Shown one piece after another: positions 1 to 9,688 of a DNA stretch of 64,000 nucleotides. This DNA comes from Xestospongia bergquistia. Its lineage: Eukaryota; Porifera; Demospongiae; Haplosclerida; Petrosiidae. A model generated the notes under the pieces. That model saw nothing but the letters and a program-made list of their open reading frames with translations. It was not told the DNA's origin and made no database searches. How positions within the stretch are numbered: position 1 is the first letter of the stretch; each line of letters begins with the position of its first letter. The stretch covers positions 27,948,249 to 28,012,248 of the forward strand of contig OZ014411.1 in the NCBI GenBank assembly GCA_963965975.1, given 5' to 3'. Position numbers and translations under genes: made by a program.

Positions 1-428
1 ATCACTATCATAATAAGAGAAGTATTAATATTCACATTTTAATCATTACATTGAGAGACATCAAAAACACTTCAAACACTTGACTAAGGTTGTCATATTT
101 GCTTTCAAAACCTCCCATCATGAACTAACTGGAGGTTATTTGCAGTAAGCTAGGAAACATAACTTTATAAAGGAAGGGAGTAGTTGACAACTTGCACACT
201 CCTTACGAGGCTATGGGTTTTTGATGGGACAAAAATAATTGTGTGATGTGTATATGTATATGTGTGAATGTGGTTGTGTGTGTGGTTTTGGGTGTACATG
301 ATGTGGATTGTAGATTATTGTACTCTATATATATATTAGTATCTAAATAAGGAAATAATGTCATGGCTATTGCATAACAATTTGTGGCATAACTAATTCA
401 GCTGTTGTTTTTCTAGGTAATATTTACA

Positions 429-1557
429 ATGTTCTCTTATTCATGTAGTTATTTTGGACCCACTGTCATCATTAGCTGGTGTCATATCTATTATATAACA
501 TCAGTTATAATGTACATATTCAGTGGAGTTACTACTGCAAATGAATATTATGTCACTGCAGCTCCTAATGGAGTACCTTGTCCTACTACTGACCTACCTT
601 GTCACAACCTCCCCTATTATATTGTTGATTATCATTCTTACTTCACTGATGATGTAATATTCTACTTCCTAGAGGGAACACATACTCTACAAGGTATATT
701 AGAGATCACTAATATAAGTAATATAACTCTACAGGGACTGTGTTGTATAGAACAAGGCTTTCATGAGACAGTCATGCAATCTACCTCAGTAATAATGTGT
801 AGTGATAACAACAGAGCTGCTGATGTAAAGTTTATAACTAGTAAAAACATTGTAATGAAATCATTAACAATAGCAAATTGTGCATACTAGTAGACTACTC
901 ATTGTTTAGTTGATATGTTTTGAAGGTTGTCTTTTAACATAACCACTAATTGTAAAGTTATAATAACACTGCCAAGTTCTCATAGATTCTATACTAAACA
1001 TGATATATTTATTTACAAATTGGTTATGTGGAATAGTTCCCTTATGTCACTTTACATCAAACTACATGAATTACTATGGTAGTCACAAGGAGTGACGCAA
1101 ACATATAGTATTTTCAGCTTTTGAAAGGCTACAGTAATGCAACTTAAATTATCCTGTTTTTCATTAGTTTGATATCACTACTCTATTGTTCATCTGATCT
1201 TTCACTGTTGAGTCTGCTGTCATAATGAGCTGGTGTCACATAACATAAGTTATACTGTATATCTACAGTATATATAACAATATTATTCAGAAAAAGAAAA
1301 AAGGAGGAGGAGGAGGAGTGGGTATTTCCTCAGTGAATGGTAGTATTAAGTTACATAATTGCATTATATATAACAACACAGTTCAGCATGGTAGAGGAGG
1401 AGGAGTGTTGATATTCTTATATGGTTATGGTAGCATTGATTTTTATAACTGCACTATATACATCAATATTGGTTGGAAGAGAGGAGGAGGTGTATACATT
1501 CATTCAGATGGAAGTGGTAGTTTTAAGTTTAGTATCTGCATAATATATTGTATCTAA
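429..1557 (+). pseudogene. Truncated beta-helix receptor pseudogene, copy 1
   Basis: The first 153 codons (429-890) encode a signal-peptide-like start and the N-terminal ectodomain of the same family as 2234-5740, then stop at a TAG. The following bases (884-1271) are a pasted copy of the upstream region and first codons of the next gene. Beta-helix coil sequence resumes at about 1265-1557, with Gly-rich and Cys-Thr/Ile-Ile-Tyr motifs. The Cys-rich and membrane-spanning parts are absent. The sister copy at 7560-8976 keeps the roughly 680 bases missing here. A short secreted product from 429-890 cannot be excluded, but the mosaic structure argues for a dead gene. Confidence 0.8.
884..1271 (+). 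repeat. Inserted copy of the downstream gene's 5' region
   Basis: This segment matches 1893-2278 with scattered substitutions. It includes the sequence just upstream of the receptor start and a copy of the start ATGAGCTGGTGTCACATAAC. It sits between two parts of the pseudogene and replaces the segment that the sister copy has at about 8010-8690. Short shared strings at both edges (ACTAGTAGAC on the left, TATATA on the right) suggest template switching or microhomology repair. Confidence 0.8.
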
Positions 1558-1597
1558 TATTACTATTGTATCTAATATTACTATTGTATCTAATATC
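1546..1597. repeat. 18-bp minisatellite, about 3 copies
   Basis: The unit TATTGTATCTAATATTAC is repeated about three times directly at the pseudogene's stop codon. The paralogous array at 8965-9052 has about five copies. Confidence 0.9.
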
Positions 1598-2233
1598 TGG
1601 TGATTATGTCTGGTTACTTCAGCATAATGTAGTTAACCCCTCCCATAATTCGTGATGACACTGTTGAATTTAATATCTACTACTGGTAGTGTTACCAATA
1701 CACCTCTTAAAAATATAAAAGTAAGTGATTGATATATAGTGACTTACTAGCACCATTAATTGAGGACTTACAAGGACAAACATCATTCACTATTTAGCTA
1801 ATATATAGCTACAATATTAGACTGCACCAATATTGTCATAATTATGGATAAGTTAATTTGTGGTTACTAGAATTCATATGAAACTATTAAAGTTACTAGT
1901 AGACTACTCATTGTTTAGTTGATATGTTTTGAAGGTTGTCTTTTAACATAACCACTAATTGTAAAGTTATAATAACACTGCCAAGTTCTCATAGATTCTA
2001 TAGTAAACATGATAAATTTATTTACAAATTGGTTACGTGGAATAGTTCCCTTATGTCACTTTACATCAAACTACATGAATTAGTATGGTATTCACAAGGA
2101 GTAACGCAAACATATAGTATTTTCAGCTTTTAAAAGACTACAGAAATACAACTTAAATTATCCTGTTTTTCATTAGTTTGATATCACTACTCTATTGTTC
2201 ATCTGATCTTTCACTGTTGAGTCTGCTGTCATA
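1598..2233. other. Spacer and probable promoter of the first receptor gene
   Basis: AT-rich non-coding spacer conserved almost base for base at 9053-9688 upstream of the second receptor gene. A 65-codon open stretch at 1936-2133 is conserved only because the whole block is duplicated. No clear TATA box or intron was recognised. Confidence 0.5.
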
Positions 2234-5200
2234 ATGAGCTGGTGTCACATAACATCAGTTATACTGTATATCTACAGTGGATATGTTACTGCTTCTGAGT
2301 ATTATGTCTCTGCGACTCCTAATGGAGTACCTTGTCCTACTACTGATCGACCTTGTCATAACCTCTCCCACTATGTTGCTGATTACAGTTCTTACTTCAC
2401 TGATGATACAATCTTCTACTTCCTAGAGGGAACTCATACTCTACAAGGTATATTAGAGATCACTAATATAAGTAATATAACTCTACAGGGACTGGGTCAT
2501 ATAGAACAAGGCTTTCATGAAACAGTCATGCAATCTACCTCAGTAATAATGTGTAGTGATTACAACAGAGGTGGTATTCTATTTACTAATAACGCAGATG
2601 TTGTATTGAAATCAATAACAATAGCAAACTGCGGGGATCGTTTGTATATACTTCAGAATATTGGATATGTTATGTACAGCTTATTCTTTAGTGACATTAA
2701 TAATGTCACATTGGAATGGGTATCAGTCCAGAATGGTTCAGGTAATGGAATCATTCTTCACAATGCTTTAGACGTGTTAATCATTAATTCCACATTTGCT
2801 AATAATGAAGGTCTTAAAAATATTTCAGGCAATGCAGTAATTATATATGATGATCAGGTTAAAAGACTGTCCAGAGTTAATATTGCAAAATCAAATTTTA
2901 CACTGGGCTTAGGAAGTGGCATAACTTTGTTGAATTATAATGATAATGGAGTTGAAGTTGGAGTATTCATTGAAAATAGTAAGTTTTTGCATAATACTGC
3001 TCAGTATGACAGAGGAGGAGGAGTGTTCATTATTTTAAATACTAGACGTGCTAGTATTGAGTTCAGTAATTGCACTATATACAACAATACTGCACACTAC
3101 GGAGGAGGAGTGAATATAGATATTGGATGTGGTAGTATTGAGTTCAGTGATTGCACTATATACAACAATATTGCACACTACGGAGGAGGAGGAGGAGTGT
3201 ATATTGAATTATATAATGGACATGGTAGTATTGAGTTCAGTAATTGCACTATATACAACAATACTGCATACTATGGATCAGGATTGCTCATTGATAGTTT
3301 AGTGTTTACTTCAACATGTACCATTCATTTTACAAATGTTTCATTTCATTTTAATAAACTACCAAACATGATTAATATATATCAATCTGCTGTGTTACTA
3401 AAGAACATTAGAAATGTTAGTTTTGACCAAATTGAGATTACTAATCATAACACAACTGGTTTACTGAGTATCAATAGCATAATAACATTTGATGGACATA
3501 GTACATTTGTGAACAATTCTGGCATTAATGGTGGGGGGATGGCTTTATATGGATTATCTCAATTATTTTTAAAGCAGAATACAAACATATCATTTGTCAA
3601 TAATCATGCCAGTGAGTCAGGTGGAGGAATCTTTGTGTCACAAGTTGTTGATAGCAGTGACTTGACAGTTTGTTCCTTTAATATTTTTCCTTTTTATGAT
3701 AAATATATTAAGACAATGTTATATTTTGTCAACAATACAGCAAACATATCTGGTGATGTCTTGTATGGAGGTCAAATCTCTAATTGCGTAAACTTTGACT
3801 TTGGTCAAAATTTTCATTATCCTCAACAGACAGGTCTATCAGTAGTGTCATCAGATCCTATTCAAGTGTGTTTTTGTGAATCAAACAGACAAAATTGCTC
3901 TATTAGAAACTTCAATATAACTGCAATACCTGGAATTAATGTCAATATACCACTAGCTACTGTTGGTAATAAAGATGGCTTAACAAAGGGTGTGATAAAG
4001 TTGACAACATCAGATAGTTCATCATCTACTGTACAAACTGACGATACTAGACTAAATGCAACTTGTACCAATGTAACTTTCAACTTAATAGCAAACCCTT
4101 CATTGAATACAACACAAGTTTATGTAACACTTGATAGTTCAATCAGTGAACCTTCATCTGATGTCTATGCTAAAGTCATTGAAGTCAGCATTAAGTCCTG
4201 TCCATTTGGTTATCCATTGCTAAATGATACTTGCAGTTGTAGTTCCAAATTAAATACACCTCTAATATCTTGTGATATTAACACACAAATTATAACTAGA
4301 GATAGTAACTTGTGGATTGGTTTTGAAAATAATTCAGACTGTCTTATTGTTAATTCACATTGCCCCTTTGATTACTGCAATGACGGAACAGTTCATTTTA
4401 AAATCACCTCTCCAGATACACAGTGTCTTCGCAATCGATCTGGACTACTCTGTGGACAATGTCCTGAAGGACTTAGTCTCATGTTAGGTTCCAACAAATG
4501 TGGTCAATGTACTAATAACTACATAGCTCTTATCATTCCATTTGCTTTAGCTGGTATAGCACTGGTAGCTTTTATCATTACTTTAAACTTAACTGTGTCT
4601 GTGGGTACAATCAATGGACTAATATTCTATGCTAATGTTGTCAAAATATATGAACCCATCTTCTTTCACAATGATCCTGTGAATGTTCTTAGTCTATTCA
4701 TTTCCTGGCTCAATCTTGATCTTGGTATTGAGACTTGTTTCTTTGATGGTTTGGATTCTTGCATTAAGACATGGCTACAGTTTATCTTTCCATTTTATGT
4801 TTGGTTTCTAGTAATACTCATTGTAGTATCATCACAATATTCTAGCAAAGTGGTTCGACTTATGGGAAGACAAGCAATTCCAGTACTAGCCACTATGATC
4901 CTTCTCTCTTATACTAAACTGATACGCACCGTCTTCCAAGCTCTTTATTTTGTCAATATTCAGTGTAAAGGTAAGAATAATGTTCCATTATTGAGGTGGT
5001 ACATTGATGCTAATGTCCACTATGTAGGAGGTTATTGTCATCTACCATTGTTCCTGTTTTCACTGGCTGTACTCATTTTATTGATTGTTCCATATACCTT
5101 CTACCTTCTTGCTATACCATTATTTGAAGGACCTTTATCAAAATACATGCGTTGCTGCCAAAAGTATATGAAGCCTTTCTTTGATGCATATGGAGGTCCA

Positions 5201-5740
5201 TATAAGGACAAATGTCGTTTTTGGACTGGATTTTTACTACTTGTTCGTGTTGTCTTAGCACTGGTTGTTTCTCTGGATACTGAGGCTATGATAAGCTTGG
5301 ATGTGTTAACATCTGTTTTATCTGTTATTGTATCAATGTATTTCCTTTTAAAAGGAATATACCAAAAGTTACCATTGGCTTGTCTAGAAATGTCTTTTTT
5401 TCTTAATCTCATGTTAATGGCTTATGTGAAAGTACAAACTTGTAACAAGTCAATGTCAAGGGAAATGTTAAGTGTTGCTTTAGTATCAGTATCTTTCGTA
5501 GTATTCTGTGGTATTATCCTCTATCATGTCTGGGATCTTTTTTCTAAATCTTGTTTGAAACGACCATTTGCAAAAATTATGAGGGTTTTCAAGAAGCCTC
5601 TATCAGGTCCTATTACTGATGACGCAGAAGATTCTTTATTGCGTTCTGGATCTCCTGCTTTAATATGTGAAAGTAGTTCAGTGACTGTGGTATCAGTACT
5701 AATGAGACGAGAATCACTACTGGATGATGAAGATGACTAA
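2234..5740 (+). CDS. Beta-helix ectodomain, multi-membrane-span surface protein (1168 aa)
   Basis: Intronless ORF, predicted to act at the cell surface. Residues 1 to about 20 are a hydrophobic signal peptide. Residues about 20-480 form a right-handed parallel beta-helix with many N-glycosylation sequons. Three successive coils near residues 255-360 carry the repeated signature Gly-Gly-Gly-Val-x-Ile, Ser-Ile-Glu-Phe-Ser, Cys-Thr-Ile-Tyr-Asn-Asn. Residues about 480-735 are a Cys-containing region ending in a CxxC-type motif near residue 739 and a second CGQC near 756. From about residue 762 to 1103 there are eight to nine hydrophobic spans. The cytoplasmic tail of about 65 residues ends in an Arg-Arg-Glu-Ser-Leu motif followed by acidic residues. 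The start is the first Met after the spacer and is shared with the paralogue at 9689. Similar layouts (beta-helix plus polytopic domain) are known in sponges and some protists; ligand and signalling mode are unknown. A channel, a receptor or an adhesion role are all possible. Confidence 0.85.
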   Translation: MSWCHITSVILYIYSGYVTASEYYVSATPNGVPCPTTDRPCHNLSHYVADYSSYFTDDTIFYFLEGTHTLQGILEITNISNITLQGLGHIEQGFHETVMQSTSVIMCSDYNRGGILFTNNADVVLKSITIANCGDRLYILQNIGYVMYSLFFSDINNVTLEWVSVQNGSGNGIILHNALDVLIINSTFANNEGLKNISGNAVIIYDDQVKRLSRVNIAKSNFTLGLGSGITLLNYNDNGVEVGVFIENSKFLHNTAQYDRGGGVFIILNTRRASIEFSNCTIYNNTAHYGGGVNIDIGCGSIEFSDCTIYNNIAHYGGGGGVYIELYNGHGSIEFSNCTIYNNTAYYGSGLLIDSLVFTSTCTIHFTNVSFHFNKLPNMINIYQSAVLLKNIRNVSFDQIEITNHNTTGLLSINSIITFDGHSTFVNNSGINGGGMALYGLSQLFLKQNTNISFVNNHASESGGGIFVSQVVDSSDLTVCSFNIFPFYDKYIKTMLYFVNNTANISGDVLYGGQISNCVNFDFGQNFHYPQQTGLSVVSSDPIQVCFCESNRQNCSIRNFNITAIPGINVNIPLATVGNKDGLTKGVIKLTTSDSSSSTVQTDDTRLNATCTNVTFNLIANPSLNTTQVYVTLDSSISEPSSDVYAKVIEVSIKSCPFGYPLLNDTCSCSSKLNTPLISCDINTQIITRDSNLWIGFENNSDCLIVNSHCPFDYCNDGTVHFKITSPDTQCLRNRSGLLCGQCPEGLSLMLGSNKCGQCTNNYIALIIPFALAGIALVAFIITLNLTVSVGTINGLIFYANVVKIYEPIFFHNDPVNVLSLFISWLNLDLGIETCFFDGLDSCIKTWLQFIFPFYVWFLVILIVVSSQYSSKVVRLMGRQAIPVLATMILLSYTKLIRTVFQALYFVNIQCKGKNNVPLLRWYIDANVHYVGGYCHLPLFLFSLAVLILLIVPYTFYLLAIPLFEGPLSKYMRCCQKYMKPFFDAYGGPYKDKCRFWTGFLLLVRVVLALVVSLDTEAMISLDVLTSVLSVIVSMYFLLKGIYQKLPLACLEMSFFLNLMLMAYVKVQTCNKSMSREMLSVALVSVSFVVFCGIILYHVWDLFSKSCLKRPFAKIMRVFKKPLSGPITDDAEDSLLRSGSPALICESSSVTVVSVLMRRESLLDDEDD

Positions 5741-6175
5741 TGCTTGATTTCTTGACATAATACAATTGTTTGAATTCTACCTCATAAAACTGATTGTGTT
5801 TTGATTTGTATAACCTTGTTTCTTATATGTAGTTAACAACAATAGCAGTATGTAATGTAAATTATAATATCATAGAAGTGTGTCATTATATATTACTAAA
5901 CTTATTGTTAATATTGTAGTTGTTGTTATTGTTATTTAGTATTAATTATAAAGATACATTTTATATTGTGTTAACTCTTACTGTTATAAGTACAAGTACT
6001 ATCTAGTGACATATCAGTTGATATTATAGTTACAACTGGTCACCTCATACTCTACTCTACATAATATATAATATCATAGAAAATTATGATAATAAATTAA
6101 TTAGGTTTACAGTATTCTTATAAATGAGTATTAAAAGGAACCCAGCTTTGATCGGTGACCTCAGGTTGAGGTATT
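5741..6175. other. 3' flank of the first receptor gene
   Basis: AT-rich sequence with no open frame of note. AATAAA-like strings near 6090 could serve polyadenylation. It has no counterpart after the second receptor gene, consistent with the loss of similarity after about 4350. Confidence 0.4.
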
Positions 6176-6535
6176 GATGGATGTTAGTGTGGTTGACACT
6201 GACGCTACCGTGATCGTTTACCAAGGGAAGTCTTAAATTCTACTGAGTCGGAGAAGAGAAGAAAGCATGTAGCAGCATGCCAGGAGCGGAGAGCACAATT
6301 TACCCCTTTGTGCTTTTCTGTTGATGGAATGTGGGGAGGAGAAACTAAATGGTTTATGAAGAGACTGGTAGAGCAGTTGTCCTCCAGATGGGCAAAGCCA
6401 TATAGTCTTATTATGGATTGGCTGAGAGCTGGGACAGTTCTACGTGCAACTATTTTGTGTGTGAGGGGCTAAAGATGTAAATGGAGGTTTTTATCAGTTG
6501 AAGATGGAGCTTCTCTCTTTGGTTTTAACATAGAC
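6176..6535 (+). mobile_element. Decayed retroelement: C-terminal end of a reverse-transcriptase ORF
   Basis: A GC-richer island in AT-rich surroundings. Conceptual translation, allowing frame changes and stops, gives a run resembling the segment found after the reverse transcriptase in many animal retroelement ORFs: an Asp-Val-x-Val-x-Asp-x-Asp-Ala motif near 6180-6210, a Gln-Glu-Arg-Arg...Phe-Thr-Pro-Leu motif near 6280-6320, a Ser-Val-Asp-Gly-Met segment, and a Leu-Arg-Ala-Thr-Ile-Leu-Cys-Val-Arg-Gly motif near 6430-6470. It is interrupted by a stop right after the last motif. The family match is from memory of such ORFs and was not searched. Confidence 0.6.
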
Positions 6536-7130
6536 TAACTTTATTAATTTTACATATTTCTGCTTTCTCATTCATGTATTTATAATGGGGATCTACATAT
6601 GTTTTACACAATAATAATGTCTATAATACATTATATCATTACTGTATATATTATAATAGACTGTGACAATTAATATAAAGATTGAAATTAATAAAATAAC
6701 AATTACATAATTATAACTACAATTAAAAATAAATGATTAAAATGATAAAATACATTTTGATAGTACAGTTATAATGTCACTTACTACACAACTAAAAAAG
6801 ACAATAAAATACACTAATTAATATTTCAACAAATAAGTCTAAATAAGTACCTACTGTATTAGTCATGTAGATATACTGGCTATAGTACATCATTGTATCA
6901 TTACTATATACACCTATTGTATGATTATGACTAGGAGTTTGGCTCAGGTATATATAGGTCATCATAGTGAAAGTATAATATTTGGAACTATTACTATAAT
7001 TTGATTATTGTATTACAAAAGTAATCTGTAAACACTAAAATATAATGCCATATATGCTCAATAATTAGTAAAATGTCATTGTAATGTTGATATAATTAAT
7101 TGTTTTCTTTAATAATCAGGTTATGCAGAC
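6536..7130. other. AT-rich spacer
   Basis: Low-complexity AT-rich DNA with no coding potential seen. It ends where the second tandem block begins. Confidence 0.4.
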
Positions 7131-7559
7131 ATCACTATCATAATAAGAGAAGTATTAATATTCACATTTTAATCATTACATTGAGAGACATCAAAAACAC
7201 TTCAAACACTTGACTAAGGTTGTCATATTTGCTTTCAAAACCTCCCATCATGAACTAACTGGAGCTTATTTACAGTAAGCTAGGAAACATAACTTTGTAA
7301 AGGAAGGAGTATTAGACAACTTGCACACTCCTTCATGAGACTATGGGTTTTTGATGGGACAAAAATAATTGTGTGATGAGTATATGTATATGTGTGAATG
7401 TGGCTGTGTGTGTGGTTTGGGTGTACAGGATGTGGATTGTAGATTATTGTATTCTATATATATATATTAGTATCTAAATAAGGAAATAATGTCATGGTTC
7501 TTGCATAACAATTTGTTGCATAACTAATTCAGCTGTTGTTTTTCTAGGTAATATCTACA

Positions 7560-8976
7560 ATGTTCTCTTATTCATGTAGTTATTTTGGACCCACTGTCAT
7601 CATTAGCTGGTGTCATATCTATTATATAACATCAGTTATACTGTACATCTTCAGTGGAATTGCTACTGCAAATGAATATTATGTCACTGCAGCTCCTAAT
7701 GGAGTACCTTGTCCTACTACTGACCTACCTTGTCACAACCTCTCCTATTATATTGCTGATTATCATTCTTACTTCACTGATGATATAATCTTCTACTTCC
7801 TAGAGGGAACTCATACTCTACAAGGTATATTAGAGATCACTAATATATAAGTAATATAACTCTACAGGGACTGGGTCATATAGAACAAGGTTTTCATGAG
7901 ACAGTCATGCAATCTCTCTCAGTAATAATGTGTAGTGATAACAACAGAGCTGCTGGTGTAAAGTTTATAACTAGTAAAAATATTGTAATGAAATCATTAA
8001 CAATAGCAAATTCTCCATTTGATACATTCATCAATGACCAAAAAATTTACAATAGCTTACATTTTGCTGATGTCATTGATGTCACATTGGAATGGGTATC
8101 AGTCCAGAATAGTTCAGATTATGGACTCTATCTAGTCAATAATTTTTATATCTTAATTTCGAATTCCTCATTTGCTAACAATGGACATGCTGAGACTTTT
8201 GGAGGCAATACATATATATACTATGATGATCAACTTAAAAGTTTGTCCGGAGTTAATATTGTACAATCAAATTTTTCACTTAACTTAGGATTTACACTTT
8301 TTTGATGAATGACTCTGAAGTTAAGGTAATTATTGAAAACAGTGAATTTTCACACAATATTGGAGTAGGAGTGCTTATTAATTTGAGTGGGAGTGGTAAT
8401 ATTGAGTTTAATAACTGCGCTATATATAACAACAATGCTAAGTATAATGGAGGAGGAGTGTCAATTTATTTGCTTGGGAAAGATAGTATTAAGTTTATTA
8501 ACTGCACTATATATAGCAACAATGCTAAGCATCATGGAGGAGGAGTGTCAATTAAATTGTATGGGAAAGATAGTATTGAGTTTATTAACTGCACGATCTA
8601 TAACAACAATGCTAACTGTTGTGGAGGAGGAGTGTATATTGATTTGCATGGGACTGGTAGCATTAAGTTTTGTCACTGTGCTATATATAACAATATTATT
8701 CAGAAAAAGAAAAAAGGAGGAGGAGGAGGAGGAGGAGTGGGCAATTCCTCAGTGAATGGTAGTATTAAGTTACATAATTGCATTATATATAACAACACAG
8801 TTCAGCATGGTAGAGGAGGAGGAGTGTTGATATTTTTATATGGTTATGGTAGCATTGATTTTTATAACTGCACTATATACATCAATATTGTTTGGAAGAG
8901 AGGAGGAGGTGTATACATTCATTCAGATGGAAGTGGTAGTTTTAAGTTTAGTAGCTGCATAATATATTGTATCTAA
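7560..8976 (+). pseudogene. Truncated beta-helix receptor pseudogene, copy 2
   Basis: The start and first 96 codons match the receptor family. A two-base TA insertion near 7847 shifts the frame relative to all paralogues. The frame is recovered at about 7907-8305, then another shift at about 8300 joins it to 8302-8976. The last segment holds about six coils of roughly 28 residues with the Gly-Gly-Gly-Val / Ser-Ile-x-Phe / Cys-x-Ile-Tyr-x-Asn pattern, including a GGA trinucleotide run near 8715-8737 coding for polyglycine. The frame ends at the minisatellite, so the Cys-rich and membrane domains are missing. Both tandem blocks have the same 3' truncation, so truncation predates the block duplication. 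Confidence 0.8.
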
Positions 8977-9052
8977 TATTACTATTGTATCTAATATTAC
9001 TATTGTATCTAATATTACTATTGTATCTAATATTACTAGTGTATCTAATATC
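8965..9052. repeat. 18-bp minisatellite, about 5 copies
   Basis: Same TATTGTATCTAATATTAC unit as at 1546-1597, with about two more copies and a variant last unit. Confidence 0.9.
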
Positions 9053-9688
9053 TGGTGATTATGTCAGGTTACTTCAGCATAATGTAGTTAACCACTCCCA
9101 TAATTCGTGATGACACTGTTGAATTTAATATCTACTACTGGTAGTGTTACCAATACACCTCTTAAAAATATAAAAGTAAGTGATTGATATATAGTGACTT
9201 ACTAGCACCATTAATTGAGGACTTACAAGGACAAACATCATTCACTATTTAGCTAATATATAGCTACAATATTAGACTGCACCAATATTGTCATAATTAT
9301 GGATAAGTTAATTTGTGGTTACTAGAATTCATATGAAACTATTAAAGTTACTAGTAGACTACTCATTGTTTAGTTGATATGTTTTGAAGGTTGTCTTTTA
9401 ACATAACCACTAATTGTAAAGTTATAATAACACTGCCAAGTTCTCATAGATTCTATAGTAAACATGATAAATTTATTTACAAATTGGTTACGTGGAATAG
9501 TTCCCTTATGTCACTTTACATCAAACTACATGAATTACTATGGTATTCACAAGGAGTAACGCAAACATATAGTATTTTCAGCTTTTAAAAGACTACAGAA
9601 ATACAACTTAAATTATCCTGTTTTTCATTAGTTTGATATCATTACTCTATTGTTCATCTGATCTTTCACTGTTGACTCTGCTGTCATA
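8977..9688. other. Spacer and probable promoter of the second receptor gene
   Basis: Near-identical to 1598-2233. This region, or its copy at 884-1271, was also the donor of the segment pasted into the first pseudogene. No further feature seen. Confidence 0.5.

Larger units (their letters stand above)
1..4350. repeat. Tandem block 1 of the beta-helix receptor locus
   Basis: The first bases of the window recur at 7131 and the match continues through a truncated pseudogene, the spacer and the first two thirds of the intact gene. It ends around 4350 (partner position about 11720), after which the two genes are only distantly similar. The block includes about 430 bases of non-coding flank (1-428) with a TG-rich stretch near 240-290. 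Internal differences are a replaced segment in the pseudogene and a shorter 18-base minisatellite. Seen by direct comparison; no identity value was computed. Confidence 0.85.

Noticed and set aside
1936-2133. 65-codon frame upstream of the receptor, repeated at 9391-9588
   Set aside because: It lies in a duplicated promoter region; the third copy at 884-1271 has stops in the frame, so there is no sign of constraint.
2234-5740. Similarity of the Gly-Gly and Asn-rich coils to chlamydial polymorphic membrane proteins, suggesting bacterial origin
   Set aside because: Repeated short beta-helix motifs converge easily. The helical multi-span C-terminus, eukaryotic context and tandem paralogues fit an animal gene.
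7800-7875. Possible intron (GTATAT...CTACAG) that would remove the 2-base insertion in the second pseudogene
   Set aside because: The same bases are coding in the intact paralogues, removal would delete conserved residues, and later frame breaks remain.
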